Position numbers and translations under genes: made by a program
Shown: positions 27,808 through 37,383 of the stretch, piece after piece
Layout of the letters: the number at the start of each line of letters is the position of its first letter
How positions within the stretch are numbered: position 1 is the first letter of the stretch
The notes under the pieces: generated by a model
The model's input: the letters and a program-made list of their open reading frames with translations, nothing else
What the model was told of the DNA's origin: nothing
The model's database searches: none
Assembly (NCBI RefSeq): GCF_000334155.1
Contig: NZ_ANNK01000123.1
Span: 1 to 38,386, forward strand
Source of the DNA: Halalkalibacterium ligniniphilum
Lineage (GTDB): Bacteria; Bacillota; Bacilli; Bacillales; Bacillaceae_D
Direction of reading: 5' to 3'
DNA: 38,386 nt

Positions 27808-28695
27808 ATCTTCATATTCGTCTTCCTCATTGTATTGATTAGGTTGTTCATAGTCATCATAATCACGAGATGGCATCATATACCCACTTTGTCCGTGCAT
27901 CATCGGCTGAGCGCTGTAACCGCCTGGCATTTGGTACTGTGGCATTTGACCATGTTCAGGCATATAAGATGGGGCTGCATAGCCCATTTGCTGAGAAGGC
28001 ATCATCATGCTTTGCCCGTCATACCCAGAAGGCATGCCTATGTTCGGATCTGTCATTCCCATTTCTTGCTGCCCATACGGTTCAGCCTGCATCGGATAGC
28101 TAGTTGGCATCATTAGATAATGAGGTAATGGCTGATGGTACATCCCATATGGAATCGTAAAAGGTGATCCACATGAGGCACAGCCTGGCATGAGTGGAGT
28201 GATTGGTTGGAGACAATAGTCAGGCATTGGCATCATGTGTATTGGCGCCACCGGTTGAGGAATTGGTGCAGGTGGCTTTGGTGCGATTGGTTTTGGCATT
28301 TCCTTTGCTAGAGGCATTTCTTTTTTTGGTGCTTCTTTAGGTGGTTTTGGAATAGAAGGCAAAGGCTGCGGTTGATAAAAATTAAAATCCATCTTTGTCT
28401 CGTATAAATGCTGCTCTGGGGTCATTGGTTTCGGATGTGACGGCTTTGCTTGTGGCATCATCATTGGTTGTGGCATAGGAGCAGGAGAAGGAATAGGCAT
28501 CTCCTTTACCTGTGCTTTTGCTGCTTCTTTTTTGACTGGGACACTTCCTGAAGGGATCTTAATTTTCATCCCAGGCATGATCATGTCTGGATTTGATAGC
28601 TGGGTGTTCGCTGCTTTTAATTGTTCGAAGTTAACTTTGTATTTATTTGCAAGCTTCCACAGTGTATCCCCTTTTTGTACAATATGAATTTTCAC
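27805..28695 (-). CDS. safA: Spore coat assembly protein SafA
   Basis: Morphogenetic protein of the spore inner coat. The 296 residues carry one N-terminal LysM domain (IHIVQKGDTLWKLANKYKVN...MIMPGMKIKIPSG, residues ~2-50) that targets cortex peptidoglycan. A long low-complexity region rich in Met, Pro, Gln, Tyr and Gly follows, with an acidic end (DYDDYEQPNQYNEEDEYED). The start is GTG at 28695, with AGGAGG upstream; the frame to 28719 is unsupported. It lies between the nad genes and coxA, as in B. subtilis. It is shorter than B. subtilis SafA (387 residues), which is common for the variable tail. Confidence 0.92.
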   Translation of the reverse strand: MKIHIVQKGDTLWKLANKYKVNFEQLKAANTQLSNPDMIMPGMKIKIPSGSVPVKKEAAKAQVKEMPIPSPAPMPQPMMMPQAKPSHPKPMTPEQHLYETKMDFNFYQPQPLPSIPKPPKEAPKKEMPLAKEMPKPIAPKPPAPIPQPVAPIHMMPMPDYCLQPITPLMPGCASCGSPFTIPYGMYHQPLPHYLMMPTSYPMQAEPYGQQEMGMTDPNIGMPSGYDGQSMMMPSQQMGYAAPSYMPEHGQMPQYQMPGGYSAQPMMHGQSGYMMPSRDYDDYEQPNQYNEEDEYED

Positions 28696-28880
28696 GTTTG
28701 AAACTCCCTCCTCATACAATTCTTTTTCATCCTATGCAAAGCTGGGCATTCCGACACTATTTCTTTTCAACAAATAACGATTTTTTAATTACAAGTGAAT
28801 CTAAGTTCTCAGCAAAATGTATGCGAAAAAAAACACGAATATGCTTCCCCCGTGAATCCTCCTATTTTTTCACACAAAAA

Positions 28881-29023
28881 CCTTCATGAGCGGCTCGCTC
28901 TTCCCACTTGGATGGAAACGAGTCCGTCAAGTAACGCTGAGCAACCTTTCAATGAAGGCGTGCGAGCGGAAGGGCGTCATCGTTTTATCAACTTGCACTG
29001 AAGCTCCATCCCCTTTTCCACAC
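28881..29023. repeat. Interspersed repeat R2, copy B
   Basis: 143 bp between nadA and safA, about 85% similar by eye to copy A, with left end CCTTCATGAGCGGCTCGCTC and right end CTCCATCCCCTTTTCCACAC. On the minus strand it starts where the nadA terminator T-tract ends. The rest of 28720-28880 shows no gene. Confidence 0.85.
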
Positions 29024-29060
29024 AAAAAAAGCTAAGGAGAACACACTCCAAAGCTTTTTT
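29024..29060 (-). terminator. Terminator of nadBCA
   Basis: Minus-strand hairpin AAAGCTTTGGAG / CTCCTTAGCTTT with a TGTGTT-type loop and seven T. It starts 4 nt after the nadA stop and abuts repeat R2 copy B. Confidence 0.88.
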
Positions 29061-29063
29061 GGC

Positions 29064-30167
29064 TTAAGCTCTTTCTAACATCCGATTAAGTGCAAGCAAG
29101 GCATAGGTAGCTGTTTCTTTCTTTACACAAATTGGATGATGAAGGACACCTGCTTCTAACTGCTCCAAAGACCAGCACAAATGATCAAGATCAATTCGAT
29201 TCATCGTTAAGCATGGGCACATTGTAGGGTTTAATGACACAATTTCCTTATCAGAATGCTCTTTCGCTAGACGATTAACAAGATTCATTTCGGTTCCCAC
29301 GGCCCATTTTGAACCTGAATCTGCTTTCTTTAATGTTTCAATAATAAAATGTGTCGACCCATTGTAATCTGCTTGCTGTACCACTTCATGCGTACATTCT
29401 GGGTGTACTATGATCTTGGTTTCTGGGGACGTTTGTCTAAATTCTTTGATTTGCTCTACGGTAAATTTTTCATGGACTGAGCAATGCCCCTTCCACAAAA
29501 TTACTTTTATCTTATCCATTGGTGTTTCGGTTTCTAATTCCTCTTTGATTGGATCCCAAATGGCCATTTCCTTCAAAGATACGCCAAGATCATAAGCCGT
29601 ATTTCTACCTAGATGCTGGTCTGGCAAGAACAAAATACGTTGCTTTTCTTTTAGCGCCCACTCGACCATTTTTTTCGCATTTGAAGAGGTGACAGTCGCC
29701 CCGCCATTCAACCCGCAAAACGCTTTGATTTCTGCCGTACTGTTCACATAGGTTAGCGGGATAATTGTATCACCGAATTGTTGTTGTAAGGCGTTCCACG
29801 CCCTTTCTGTTTGCGCCGCCGTTGCCATGTCTGCCATTGAACAGCCTGCACGTAAATCTGGTAATATTACTTTCTGACTTGGTGTCGATAAAATGTCTGC
29901 TGTTTCTGCCATAAAGTGAACCCCACAAAACAGGATAAATTCTGCGTTTTTCGTTGCTGCGGCTTCTTGTGCTAGCTGAAGAGAATCTCCTGTTATATCG
30001 GCAAATTGAATGACTTCATCTCGTTGATAATGATGACCTAATATAAGCAGGCGTGAGCCAAGTGCTTGTTTAATGGCTCGAATACGCGCTTCTTTTTCAC
30101 CGATGCTCATGGTTCGATAGTGATCAGGTAGTGTCTTTTTTGCTTGGAAGGCAGTAAGCAAGCTCAT
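29064..30167 (-). CDS. nadA: Quinolinate synthase NadA
   Basis: Condenses iminoaspartate with dihydroxyacetone phosphate to quinolinate using a 4Fe-4S cluster. The 367-residue protein shows [23 protein letters not shown] near residue 43 and the three cluster cysteine regions: [10 protein letters not shown] (about 110), [10 protein letters not shown] and [11 protein letters not shown]. The start ATG overlaps the nadC stop by 4 nt. It is the last gene of nadB-nadC-nadA. Confidence 0.97.
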   Translation of the reverse strand: MSLLTAFQAKKTLPDHYRTMSIGEKEARIRAIKQALGSRLLILGHHYQRDEVIQFADITGDSLQLAQEAAATKNAEFILFCGVHFMAETADILSTPSQKVILPDLRAGCSMADMATAAQTERAWNALQQQFGDTIIPLTYVNSTAEIKAFCGLNGGATVTSSNAKKMVEWALKEKQRILFLPDQHLGRNTAYDLGVSLKEMAIWDPIKEELETETPMDKIKVILWKGHCSVHEKFTVEQIKEFRQTSPETKIIVHPECTHEVVQQADYNGSTHFIIETLKKADSGSKWAVGTEMNLVNRLAKEHSDKEIVSLNPTMCPCLTMNRIDLDHLCWSLEQLEAGVLHHPICVKKETATYALLALNRMLERA

Positions 30168-31006
30168 TGTATATCTCCTCTCACCTTTAAACTTAAATCC
30201 AATACAGTGGTTGAATGAGTAATAAAACCAAGGGAAATATAGTCTACGCCACAGCCTCGATACGATGGGAGAGATTCAAGATTAATTCCACCAGATGCTT
30301 CTGTTGTTACAGATGAAGGAACAAGTGCTTGCAGGGAATGAACAAGCTCTGGTGAACAGTTATCAAACATGATCGCATGAACCTTCGCTTCAACCGCTTC
30401 CAAGACTTCTTCCTTTGAGGTTGTTTCAACTTGAATTGTAACCATGTGACCAAGCTCTTTTTTTACCATCTTTACCGCTTTTGTGATACTTCCAGCTGAC
30501 ATAATGTGATTATCTTTGATGAGAACCGCATCGCTTAAACTGTACCGATGATTGTAGCCGCCCCCACAGCGAACGGCATATTTCTCAAGCATCCTAAGCC
30601 CTGGCGTTGTTTTTCTCGTATCACAAATACGAATCGTATCATCATTCAATGTTTGAATCGCCTGATCTGTCATCGTCGCGATACCGCTTAACCGCTGGAG
30701 AAGATTTAACAAAACTCTTTCCCCGAATAAAATACTTCGTACAGAACCTTGAATTCGAGCGATTTTATTCCCTTTTTCAACGAATTGTCCATCCTGAACA
30801 AGACCATCCACCAATACATTCCTATCTATAATCTCAAACCCAAGCCGAAGCAATCCCATTCCCGCGATTTTTCCTGAACCTTTTGCAACGATTTCTGCCG
30901 TACACTGCTCCTCTGGGTGAAAAATTGCTTCTGTTGTTACATCCCCATGCTCAGCGTCTTCGATTAAAAATGCTTGTAGCATCTGCTTTATTTTTACTTC
31001 ATTCAT
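30164..31006 (-). CDS. nadC: Nicotinate-nucleotide pyrophosphorylase NadC
   Basis: Converts quinolinate and PRPP to nicotinate mononucleotide. The 280 residues contain [12 protein letters not shown] at the N-terminus, [15 protein letters not shown] near residue 107, the [22 protein letters not shown] and [16 protein letters not shown] active-site motifs, and a TEASGGI phosphate loop. It overlaps nadB and nadA by 4 nt each, so the three enzymes are translationally coupled. Confidence 0.97.
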   Translation of the reverse strand: MNEVKIKQMLQAFLIEDAEHGDVTTEAIFHPEEQCTAEIVAKGSGKIAGMGLLRLGFEIIDRNVLVDGLVQDGQFVEKGNKIARIQGSVRSILFGERVLLNLLQRLSGIATMTDQAIQTLNDDTIRICDTRKTTPGLRMLEKYAVRCGGGYNHRYSLSDAVLIKDNHIMSAGSITKAVKMVKKELGHMVTIQVETTSKEEVLEAVEAKVHAIMFDNCSPELVHSLQALVPSSVTTEASGGINLESLPSYRGCGVDYISLGFITHSTTVLDLSLKVRGDIQ

Positions 31007-32568
31007 TTTTGTACCTCCTCTTTTGGTTTTATTTGATTTCGTTGTTCCATGAACGCCCCTCTAGAGAATGACCATTGAACGATTTTTTGCCTCCACTCAC
31101 TTACTTGTTGAGGGATATCCGAGCGATAGTGCCCGCCTCTGCTTTCTCTCCGTAATAAGGCAGAGCGTGTCATAAGTGATGCGATAAGAACAAGATTGGA
31201 CCGTTCAAATTCGTCTTGCGTCTTACTATGTATGGATAATCGGGACAATGATAGATATGGCTGTAGCCATCGCTCCATTTCTGTTAACGATTTTTCTGAC
31301 CGTACGATGCCAACCAATGAGCTCATCTTTTTTTGCAACACCTTGCGTGTTGGCAGCTCGACTTCATTTGGCAAATTTACATCCTGTTCAGTTAAAGAAT
31401 TTGCTGCTGGCAAGTCATTTCTCGTAAGAAGATCAAAAGAAAGCCGTTCGGCAAACACAAGCCCTTCCAGAAGCGAATTACTAGCCAAACGATTTGCACC
31501 ATGAACCCCAGTACATGCTACCTCTCCAATTGCGTAAAGACGCGGAAGTGTTGTGCGCCCATTCTCGTTCGTCACTATTCCTCCACTGATAAAATGGGCA
31601 CCTGGGGCTATCGGGATTTGACCATCCCATGTTGGAAGATAGCGCTCACATCGTGCTGAAATCGTTGGAAACCGTTTTTCAAAATGAGGAATGTTTGATA
31701 CATCTAAAAAGACTTGTTTCCCGTTCTCATATGCAAAAAATACGGCACGACTCACTTCATCTCGAGGCGCTAAATCTTTTAAAGGATGATACCCCAAAAC
31801 AGGATCGCCCTCGTTTGTCAAAAGACGAGCTCCCTCGCCGCGAACAGCCTCTGAAATAAGCCCTAACGCTTTTCCTGTTTCATCAATGAAAACAGTCGGA
31901 TGAAATTGGACAAACTCTAAATCAGCCAATGTCGCTCCAGCTCGAAAAGCGATTGCTATTCCGTCTCCTGTGGCCTCAAGTACATTTGACGTCACTTCAA
32001 AAAGTTGGCCACATCCGCCTGTGGCTAGGACGGTGTAGGGTGCGTAGTAATTTCCTTTTGACGTTTTTACACCGATAATCTCTTCACCGTTTTTTAGAAG
32101 CTCGTAAGCAAGTGTGTTTTCAAACAGTGTCACTCGCCCCTCTAACTTCTCCCATAAAGCATCAATTAACGCTCTTCCAGTTTGATCTCCCTTTATATGC
32201 GCAATTCTCCTATACCCATGAGCTCCTTCAAGCCCAAGGGCAAGCTGGCCATTCTTTTGCCGATCAAAGGTAACTCCTAGCGCTTGCAAGCATTTAAGCA
32301 TTTTCGGTGCATTTTTTACAAGAAGCTTTGTCATTTGTTCATCATTATGGTTCGCCCCTGCTAGCAATGTATCTTCCAAATGCCGCTGCCAATGGTCGTC
32401 TTCACTAATGGCAGCGGCAATCCCACCTTGTGCAAGGACAGAATTACTACATTTCACATTTGACTTTGTGATAATCATCACATGTTTATGTTTAATTAAA
32501 CGAAACGCCGTCATCAAAGCGGCGATACCACTTCCAATTATGATGACCTCAGCGTCCTTTTTCATCAT
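31003..32568 (-). CDS. nadB: L-aspartate oxidase NadB
   Basis: FAD enzyme oxidising aspartate to iminoaspartate, the first step of de novo NAD synthesis. The 521 residues have the FAD motif VIIIGSGIAALMTAF, SNSVLAQGGIAAA, FVQFHPTVF, EAVRGEGARLLTNEG, and HGANRLASNSLLEGLVFAERL near residue 360, then a helical C-terminal domain. I chose the ATG at 32568 (AGAGG 6 nt upstream); the adjacent ATG at 32565 is equally good, and the frame to 32604 runs into the operator region. It is divergent from nifS across a likely NiaR-controlled interval. Confidence 0.95.
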   Translation of the reverse strand: MMKKDAEVIIIGSGIAALMTAFRLIKHKHVMIITKSNVKCSNSVLAQGGIAAAISEDDHWQRHLEDTLLAGANHNDEQMTKLLVKNAPKMLKCLQALGVTFDRQKNGQLALGLEGAHGYRRIAHIKGDQTGRALIDALWEKLEGRVTLFENTLAYELLKNGEEIIGVKTSKGNYYAPYTVLATGGCGQLFEVTSNVLEATGDGIAIAFRAGATLADLEFVQFHPTVFIDETGKALGLISEAVRGEGARLLTNEGDPVLGYHPLKDLAPRDEVSRAVFFAYENGKQVFLDVSNIPHFEKRFPTISARCERYLPTWDGQIPIAPGAHFISGGIVTNENGRTTLPRLYAIGEVACTGVHGANRLASNSLLEGLVFAERLSFDLLTRNDLPAANSLTEQDVNLPNEVELPTRKVLQKKMSSLVGIVRSEKSLTEMERWLQPYLSLSRLSIHSKTQDEFERSNLVLIASLMTRSALLRRESRGGHYRSDIPQQVSEWRQKIVQWSFSRGAFMEQRNQIKPKEEVQK

Positions 32569-32586
32569 TTCAAACCTCTTTTCTTT

Positions 32587-32633
32587 ACACATGTCTTGAC
32601 ACATATATTTACATAAAACTACACTAATGGCAA
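32587..32633. promoter_or_regulatory. nadB/nifS divergent promoters with candidate NiaR operator
   Basis: A 97-bp interval (32569-32665) carries an ACATGTCTTGACACAT palindrome-like element at 32589-32604 (TGTC-TT-GACA core). It overlaps TTGACA (32596-32601), a -35 for nifS paired with TACACT 18 nt on. On the minus strand TTGCCA (32633-32628) pairs with TAAATA about 16 nt on for nadB. NiaR is encoded two genes away and is known to regulate these genes in B. subtilis; the exact site here is inferred. Confidence 0.6.
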
Positions 32634-32665
32634 GAACTTTTTTTATGATTAAAGGAGAATGAATG

Positions 32666-33805
32666 ATGATCTATTTAGATTACTGTGCAACAACGCCTAT
32701 GTCCTCTTCCGCTCAGTCTATTTACACGACGATTGCGTCTAAATATTATGGAAATGCAAGTTCTCTACATGATCTAGGGTACGAAGCAGCAGAAATCATC
32801 ACAGTTAGCAAGCAAACAATTGCTGACCGCCTAGGTCTTGATTCTACTGGGTTATACTTTACAGGATCAGCATCTGAGGCAAATTTTTTGACATTAACAA
32901 GCTTGGCTTTTGCTTACCTTGACAAAGGAAATCATCTTATTACGTCCAAGTGTGAGCATCCGTCTGTCCTATCCACCTTTACCTATTTAGAACAGCATGG
33001 ATTTTCTGTCACGTATCTTCCTGTGAATAACTTTGGACAAGTGACACTTCCCACCCTCATCGATGCCATTCAGCCTAACACGACCCTTGTTTCGATTTCT
33101 CATGGTCAAAGTGAGCTTGGCACACTGCAGCCTATTGAGGAAATTGGGAGCTTCCTCTCACGTTATGGTATACTTTTTCATAGCGATTGCGTCCAAACGG
33201 TAGGAAAGCTTTCTGTACCTACAACACATCTTGCAAGCTTGACATTTTCTGCTCATAAACTGTACGGTCCAAAAGGAATCGCTGCTGCATACATATGTCC
33301 AGGTGTAAAATGGGTACCCTTTTTGCCTGGAAGTCATCATCAAAACGGTTTTCGTCACGGTACATTAGATGTACCTAGCATTGCCTCCTTTGCAGGAGCG
33401 GTAGATGAAGCCATCGCAATGAAAGAAAAACAGCTTTCACTTTATAGACAATTACAACAAACATTTTTGAATCATCTCGATACCTCTGTTATTGTTGAAG
33501 GTCACCCAACTGAGCGGCTTCCCAATCACCTTGGATTACGGATTAAAGGATTAGAAGGTCAGTATGTGCTTTTAGAAGCGAATCGAGCTGGCTTTGCCAT
33601 TTCTACAGGTACAGCATGTACATCCGGCCATCAAGAAGCTCCTTCTTCTCTGTTGGCAATTGGACGTACTGTTCAAGAAGCACACGAGTTTTTCCGTGTA
33701 AGCTTTGGTCGTGACACGACGGTGAAAGCAGTTGAACAATTTACTCAGTTTCTCCATTCATTAATTGAACGTCATAAAAGCATGAGACAAAAGGTGGGAA
33801 CGTAA
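32666..33805 (+). CDS. nifS: NAD-pathway cysteine desulfurase NifS
   Basis: A PLP-dependent desulfurase. In B. subtilis the nadB-linked NifS builds the Fe-S cluster of NadA. The 379 residues begin [16 protein letters not shown] and show [33 protein letters not shown], the PLP lysine in [14 protein letters not shown] and the persulfide cysteine in [16 protein letters not shown]. An ATG at 32663 is also possible, but 32666 has better spacing (8 nt) from AAAGGAG at 32651-32657. Its stop overlaps the niaR start (TAATG). Confidence 0.94.
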   Translation: MIYLDYCATTPMSSSAQSIYTTIASKYYGNASSLHDLGYEAAEIITVSKQTIADRLGLDSTGLYFTGSASEANFLTLTSLAFAYLDKGNHLITSKCEHPSVLSTFTYLEQHGFSVTYLPVNNFGQVTLPTLIDAIQPNTTLVSISHGQSELGTLQPIEEIGSFLSRYGILFHSDCVQTVGKLSVPTTHLASLTFSAHKLYGPKGIAAAYICPGVKWVPFLPGSHHQNGFRHGTLDVPSIASFAGAVDEAIAMKEKQLSLYRQLQQTFLNHLDTSVIVEGHPTERLPNHLGLRIKGLEGQYVLLEANRAGFAISTGTACTSGHQEAPSSLLAIGRTVQEAHEFFRVSFGRDTTVKAVEQFTQFLHSLIERHKSMRQKVGT

Positions 33806-34341
33806 TGAAGGAAACAAAAAAAGTATTAGGTGAGGAGCGTCGCCGCCTCTTAATTCAATGGCTACAGGAAAGCGACGCACCATTAACAGGCAGTGAGCTA
33901 GCGAAGCGGACAAATGTTAGTCGACAGGTGATTGTACAAGACATGTCGATTTTAAAGGCTAAAAATCACCCTATTATGGCAACTGCTCAAGGATATGTCT
34001 ATTTATCAAAACAGAAAGAGGAACGGGTAAGCCGGATCATCGCATGCAAGCATGGGGCTGAATCAATGAAGGAGGAGCTCTTACTACTCGTCGACCATGG
34101 CGTTCAAGTGAAGGATGTCTCGGTTGAGCACCCCGTCTATGGTGATTTGACTGCATCATTAATGCTAAAAAGCCGCTTGGACGTGGAACACTTTTGCAAA
34201 AAAATGGAGCAAAATAATGGAACGCTCCTTTCCGAATTAACAAACGGCGTCCACATGCATACAATTGAAGCAGATACAGAGGCACAGCTCGACAAAGCGG
34301 TTAATGCCTTAGGTAAAAAAGGATTTCTTCTTGAGATATAA
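33805..34341 (+). CDS. niaR: NAD biosynthesis repressor NiaR
   Basis: Nicotinate-responsive repressor (YrxA in B. subtilis). The 178 residues have an N-terminal winged helix-turn-helix ([15 protein letters not shown]...[25 protein letters not shown], residues ~8-55). A 3H ligand/metal domain with conserved histidines follows ([18 protein letters not shown] and [13 protein letters not shown]). It forms an operon with nifS and faces nadBCA, so autoregulation through the shared intergenic site is likely. It is followed by repeat R2 copy C and then a terminator shared with pheA. Confidence 0.95.
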   Translation: MKETKKVLGEERRRLLIQWLQESDAPLTGSELAKRTNVSRQVIVQDMSILKAKNHPIMATAQGYVYLSKQKEERVSRIIACKHGAESMKEELLLLVDHGVQVKDVSVEHPVYGDLTASLMLKSRLDVEHFCKKMEQNNGTLLSELTNGVHMHTIEADTEAQLDKAVNALGKKGFLLEI

Positions 34342-34374
34342 ATCACATTCTTAGAGAAATCCAGAAAACAAAAA

Positions 34375-34510
34375 CCAGCATGAACGGCTCGCTCTATCCA
34401 CTTGGATGGAAACGAGTCCGTCAAATAACGCTGAGCAACCTTTCAATAAAGGCGTGTGAGCGACAGGCTTCCTGCTTGATTATCCTGTAAGCTCCGTCCC
34501 CTTTTCCACA
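34375..34510. repeat. Interspersed repeat R2, copy C
   Basis: 136 bp between niaR and pheA, left end CCAGCATGAACGGCTCGCTC and right end CTCCGTCCCCTTTTCCACA. It shares the AGGCTTCCTGCTTGAT-type internal block more with copy D than with A or B. It sits between the niaR stop and the shared terminator, on the far side of that terminator as seen from pheA. Confidence 0.85.
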
Positions 34511-34511
34511 G

Positions 34512-34550
34512 AAAAACAGACCATTCCTTATGTAAGGGTGGTCTGTTTTT
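34512..34550. terminator. Bidirectional terminator, partly inside pheA
   Basis: Stem AAAAACAGACC / GGTCTGTTTTT plus inner pairs TTCCTTA / TAAGG, T-tracts both ways. The last pheA codons (EKQTTLT and the stop at 34528-34530) are inside the hairpin, so translating ribosomes must clear it. Confidence 0.88.
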
Positions 34551-35409
34551 CTGTTATTTCACGATACGAAAAACAGGGATAGCTCCCAAGAAGCTCGACA
34601 CCGCAGCCAAGTGCCTCTAACTCTGCTGTGACCCCAGGTATCAATACATCATCTGCTCTTTGGTCGACGTCGATAATAAAGAAATAGTTGCCCAGGCCTG
34701 TTTTCATTGGTCTCGATTCAATTTTAGAAAGGTTTAGCTTACGCCAAGCAAATGCTGATAGCACTTGATGAAGAGCTCCTGAATAATCAGAAGGAAGTGT
34801 GACCATCATCGTCGTCTTATCACCGATATAGCTTGCACCTACTTCTTCAAGCACCTGTTGTTCCTTACTTAATACAACAAAACGAGTGCGGTTATTATCA
34901 TAATCGTGAATGTTTTCCTTTACAGTTAAAAGCTGATATGAGCTTGCTGCGAGGCTGTTTGCAATGGCTGCTACTTTTTGTTCTGGATGCTTCATGACCC
35001 ATTCAGCAGCAGCTCCTGTTGAATTCATATACTCAATCTCAACATTTGGAAACTGACTTCGTAAAAAGTCGTGACATTGAGCAATTGCATGTGGATGAGA
35101 AATGACTTTCTCAACTCCTAACCAATCCTTTTCTTGGCTCGGGTGAACAAGAAAATGTTGGGCAATCGGTATGACAATATCACCAATAATCGGTAGTCTT
35201 TTCTTATGAATTAAATAATCTAACGTAACGTTTACGGAGCCTTCAATCGCATTTTCGACGGGAACAACGGCAAAGTCTACTTCTCCTATCGCGGCAGCAT
35301 CCATACAATTAGGAATGGTTTGATAGGGAACAAGCTCTTCTTTTGCAAACAAAGAAGCAGCAGCCATTTCAGTAAATGTCCCTTTAGGTCCTAAGTAACC
35401 TATTCTCAT
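34528..35409 (-). CDS. pheA: Prephenate dehydratase
   Basis: Makes phenylpyruvate from prephenate in phenylalanine synthesis. The 293-residue protein has the PDT domain (MRIGYLGPKGTFTEMAA, FAVVPVENAIEGSVNVTLDYL, NSTGAAAEWV and DNNRTRFVVLS, the conserved TRF) and a C-terminal ACT domain (SGALHQVLSAFAWRKLNLSKIESRPMK) for phenylalanine feedback. The ATG at 35409 has AAAGGA 9 nt upstream and gives the family start MRIGYLGP; the frame to 35427 is not preferred. It directly follows pheB. Confidence 0.96.
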   Translation of the reverse strand: MRIGYLGPKGTFTEMAAASLFAKEELVPYQTIPNCMDAAAIGEVDFAVVPVENAIEGSVNVTLDYLIHKKRLPIIGDIVIPIAQHFLVHPSQEKDWLGVEKVISHPHAIAQCHDFLRSQFPNVEIEYMNSTGAAAEWVMKHPEQKVAAIANSLAASSYQLLTVKENIHDYDNNRTRFVVLSKEQQVLEEVGASYIGDKTTMMVTLPSDYSGALHQVLSAFAWRKLNLSKIESRPMKTGLGNYFFIIDVDQRADDVLIPGVTAELEALGCGVELLGSYPCFSYREITEKQTTLT

Positions 35410-35427
35410 TCTGTCAAATCCTTTCAT

Positions 35428-35871
35428 TTACGAACCAGAACCGACTAGCTCGACTTTTTCGACCGCTTCCATCGCTTCTAGGTTTTCCACTAATTCGTCA
35501 ATATCTACACTCATTGGAGCGGTGTCAATGGATAAGGTAATATTCGCACGACCTTGTAGAGGAATGGTTTGATTGATCGTTAATACGTTAGCCTCACTTT
35601 GTGCAACGGTTGCTAGTAGCATGGACAATGTTCCTGCACGGTCCTCTAAGTTTATTGACAATGTGATGATTCTCTCCTTTGTCATCGTATGAAAAGGAAA
35701 GACACCATCTTTGTATTTATAAAAAGCACTGCGGCTAAGTCCTACTGCATGAACAGCTTCATTAATTTTTTTCTTTCTCCCTGACTCAAGTAGCGCTTTC
35801 GCTTCCAATGTTTTTTGCATCGCTTCTGTTAGCATATCTTCTCGAACAAGATAAAACTTTTTACGAGTCAT
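35428..35871 (-). CDS. pheB: ACT domain protein PheB (UPF0735)
   Basis: A 147-residue protein with an N-terminal helix-turn-helix-like region ([36 protein letters not shown]) and a C-terminal ACT domain ([39 protein letters not shown]). Called PheB in Bacilli from its link to pheA; its exact role (chorismate-related regulation) is not settled. It is transcribed from the promoter at 35916-35944. The order obg, pheB, pheA matches B. subtilis. Confidence 0.93.
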   Translation of the reverse strand: MTRKKFYLVREDMLTEAMQKTLEAKALLESGRKKKINEAVHAVGLSRSAFYKYKDGVFPFHTMTKERIITLSINLEDRAGTLSMLLATVAQSEANVLTINQTIPLQGRANITLSIDTAPMSVDIDELVENLEAMEAVEKVELVGSGS

Positions 35872-35915
35872 GTCTATCTTTCACCACCGTCATCTGAAAC
35901 TCTAATCCTGCTCAT

Positions 35916-35944
35916 ATTATAGATTTGCCAAAACTTTTTGACAA
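35916..35944 (-). promoter_or_regulatory. Sigma-A promoter of pheB-pheA
   Basis: TTGTCA (35944-35939), 17-nt spacer and TATAAT (35921-35916) on the minus strand, about 40 nt before pheB. It lies downstream of the obg-end structure at 35986-36074, so pheBA can be expressed apart from obg. Confidence 0.8.
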
Positions 35945-35985
35945 TAGGGACACTGTTTTATCTTAGATTAAAAGGAGAGCTAAAC

Positions 35986-36074
35986 GAAAAAGGGGTGAAC
36001 CTCCACCGAAAGTAGTTGGCACCTTACTTTTGTCATTCGTGCTAGCTACTTGACGAATGAAGGACTCAACCCTT
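35986..36074 (-). terminator. Branched terminator-like structured RNA after obg
   Basis: On the minus strand AAGGGTTGAGTCC (36074-36062) pairs with GGAGGTTCACCCCTT (36004-35990) over about 12 bp with one or two mismatches, then TTTTTCG follows. Inside the helix are two further stems, TCATTCG/CGAATGA and AAAGTA/TACTTT. So the 3' end of the obg transcript would form a three-way structure ending in a T-run. It may be only a terminator or may be a small RNA. I do not recognise a known riboswitch in it. Confidence 0.6.
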
Positions 36075-36090
36075 ATTAACTTCCTATACT

Positions 36091-37374
36091 TTATTCAATA
36101 AATTCAAATTCAAACTCAAGCAACCGAACAATATCCCCATCTTTTGCTCCTCGTTGCCGAAGAGCTTCATCCACACCCATATGACGAATTTGCCGAGAGA
36201 AACGTCGAACCGATTCCTCCCTTGAAAAGTCCGTCATCTTAAAGAGCTTTTCAATGTCTGCCCCCGAAACAACATAAGCCCCGTCTGGATCACGAGATAT
36301 CTGGAACGGTGATTGCTTTTTCTCATGACGGTAGACAACGCGATCGGTTTGTTCCGTTTCTTCATACAGAGGGAATTGAGGAGTTGTTTCCACTAAATCA
36401 GCAATCGTACGTAAAAGCTCACGTAACCCCTCCCTCGTTAAAGCAGAAATTGGGAAGATCGGGTGATCCTCTGTAAGTTTTTCTTTAAAAGCAGCCAAAT
36501 GATCGGCAGCATCGGGCATATCCATCTTATTGGCGACAATGATCTGCGGACGCTCCATTAACCGTAGCTGATACGCCTTTAGCTCTTCATTAATTTTTAC
36601 GTAATCTTCATACGGATCACGGCCCTCTAATGCAGACATATCAATGACATGGACGATAACTCTTGTCCGCTCAATATGCCGTAAAAATTGATGACCTAAT
36701 CCGACTCCTTGATGGGCCCCTTCAATCAATCCAGGTAAATCAGCAAGGACAAAACTGCGATTATCATCCGTTGCAACAACGCCTAAGTTCGGTGTAATCG
36801 TTGTAAAATGATAGTCGGCAATTTTCGGTTTCGCTGCTGACACAACGGACAATAAAGTGGATTTCCCAACACTTGGGAATCCAACAAGACCAGCATCTGC
36901 TAGCACTTTTAATTCAAGAACCACTTCTCTCTCTTGTCCTGGCTCCCCATTTTCAGCAATTTCAGGGGCTGGGTTAGCAGGAGTTGCAAAGCGTGTATTT
37001 CCTCGACCGCCACGCCCTCCCTTAGCAATGACAGCTCGCTGCCCATGCTCTGTTAAGTCGGCAATCACGTTTCCAGTTGCTTCATCAGACACAGTTGTTC
37101 CAGGTGGAACTTTGACAATCATGTCCTCTGAATTTTTACCGTGCTGGTTTTTTGGTCGTCCATGCTCACCACGATCCGCCTTAAAATGCCGCTTATAACG
37201 AAAATCCATTAGGGTGCGAAGACCTTCATCTACTTCAAAAATGACACTTCCGCCACGACCGCCGTCGCCTCCGGCAGGACCGCCGTCTGGAACATATTTT
37301 TCACGGCGATAGGCAACCATTCCATTGCCTCCATCGCCACCTTTTACATACACTTTTACTTTATCGACAAACAT
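36091..37374 (-). CDS. obg: Ribosome-associated GTPase Obg
   Basis: Essential GTPase for 50S maturation and stress and sporulation signalling. The 427 residues comprise the Gly-rich Obg fold ([35 protein letters not shown]), the G domain with G1 ([11 protein letters not shown], about 165), G2 ([10 protein letters not shown]), G3 ([10 protein letters not shown]), G4 (NKMD) and G5 (SALTREG), and a C-terminal OCT domain ending in FEFEFIE. GAGGTG precedes the ATG by about 5-8 nt. It lies 9 nt downstream of spo0B, in the same operon as in B. subtilis. Confidence 0.97.
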   Translation of the reverse strand: MFVDKVKVYVKGGDGGNGMVAYRREKYVPDGGPAGGDGGRGGSVIFEVDEGLRTLMDFRYKRHFKADRGEHGRPKNQHGKNSEDMIVKVPPGTTVSDEATGNVIADLTEHGQRAVIAKGGRGGRGNTRFATPANPAPEIAENGEPGQEREVVLELKVLADAGLVGFPSVGKSTLLSVVSAAKPKIADYHFTTITPNLGVVATDDNRSFVLADLPGLIEGAHQGVGLGHQFLRHIERTRVIVHVIDMSALEGRDPYEDYVKINEELKAYQLRLMERPQIIVANKMDMPDAADHLAAFKEKLTEDHPIFPISALTREGLRELLRTIADLVETTPQFPLYEETEQTDRVVYRHEKKQSPFQISRDPDGAYVVSGADIEKLFKMTDFSREESVRRFSRQIRHMGVDEALRQRGAKDGDIVRLLEFEFEFIE

Positions 37375-37383
37375 GCTTTCACC

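Noticed and set aside
27835-28116. Plus-strand frames rich in His and Ser opposite safA
   Set aside because: They mirror the Met/Pro/Gln/Tyr low-complexity repeats of safA and have no initiation signal.
28795-28870. Terminator-like CACG...CGTG plus T8 on the minus strand upstream of safA
   Set aside because: The stem is only about 4 bp, too weak to be a credible intrinsic terminator.
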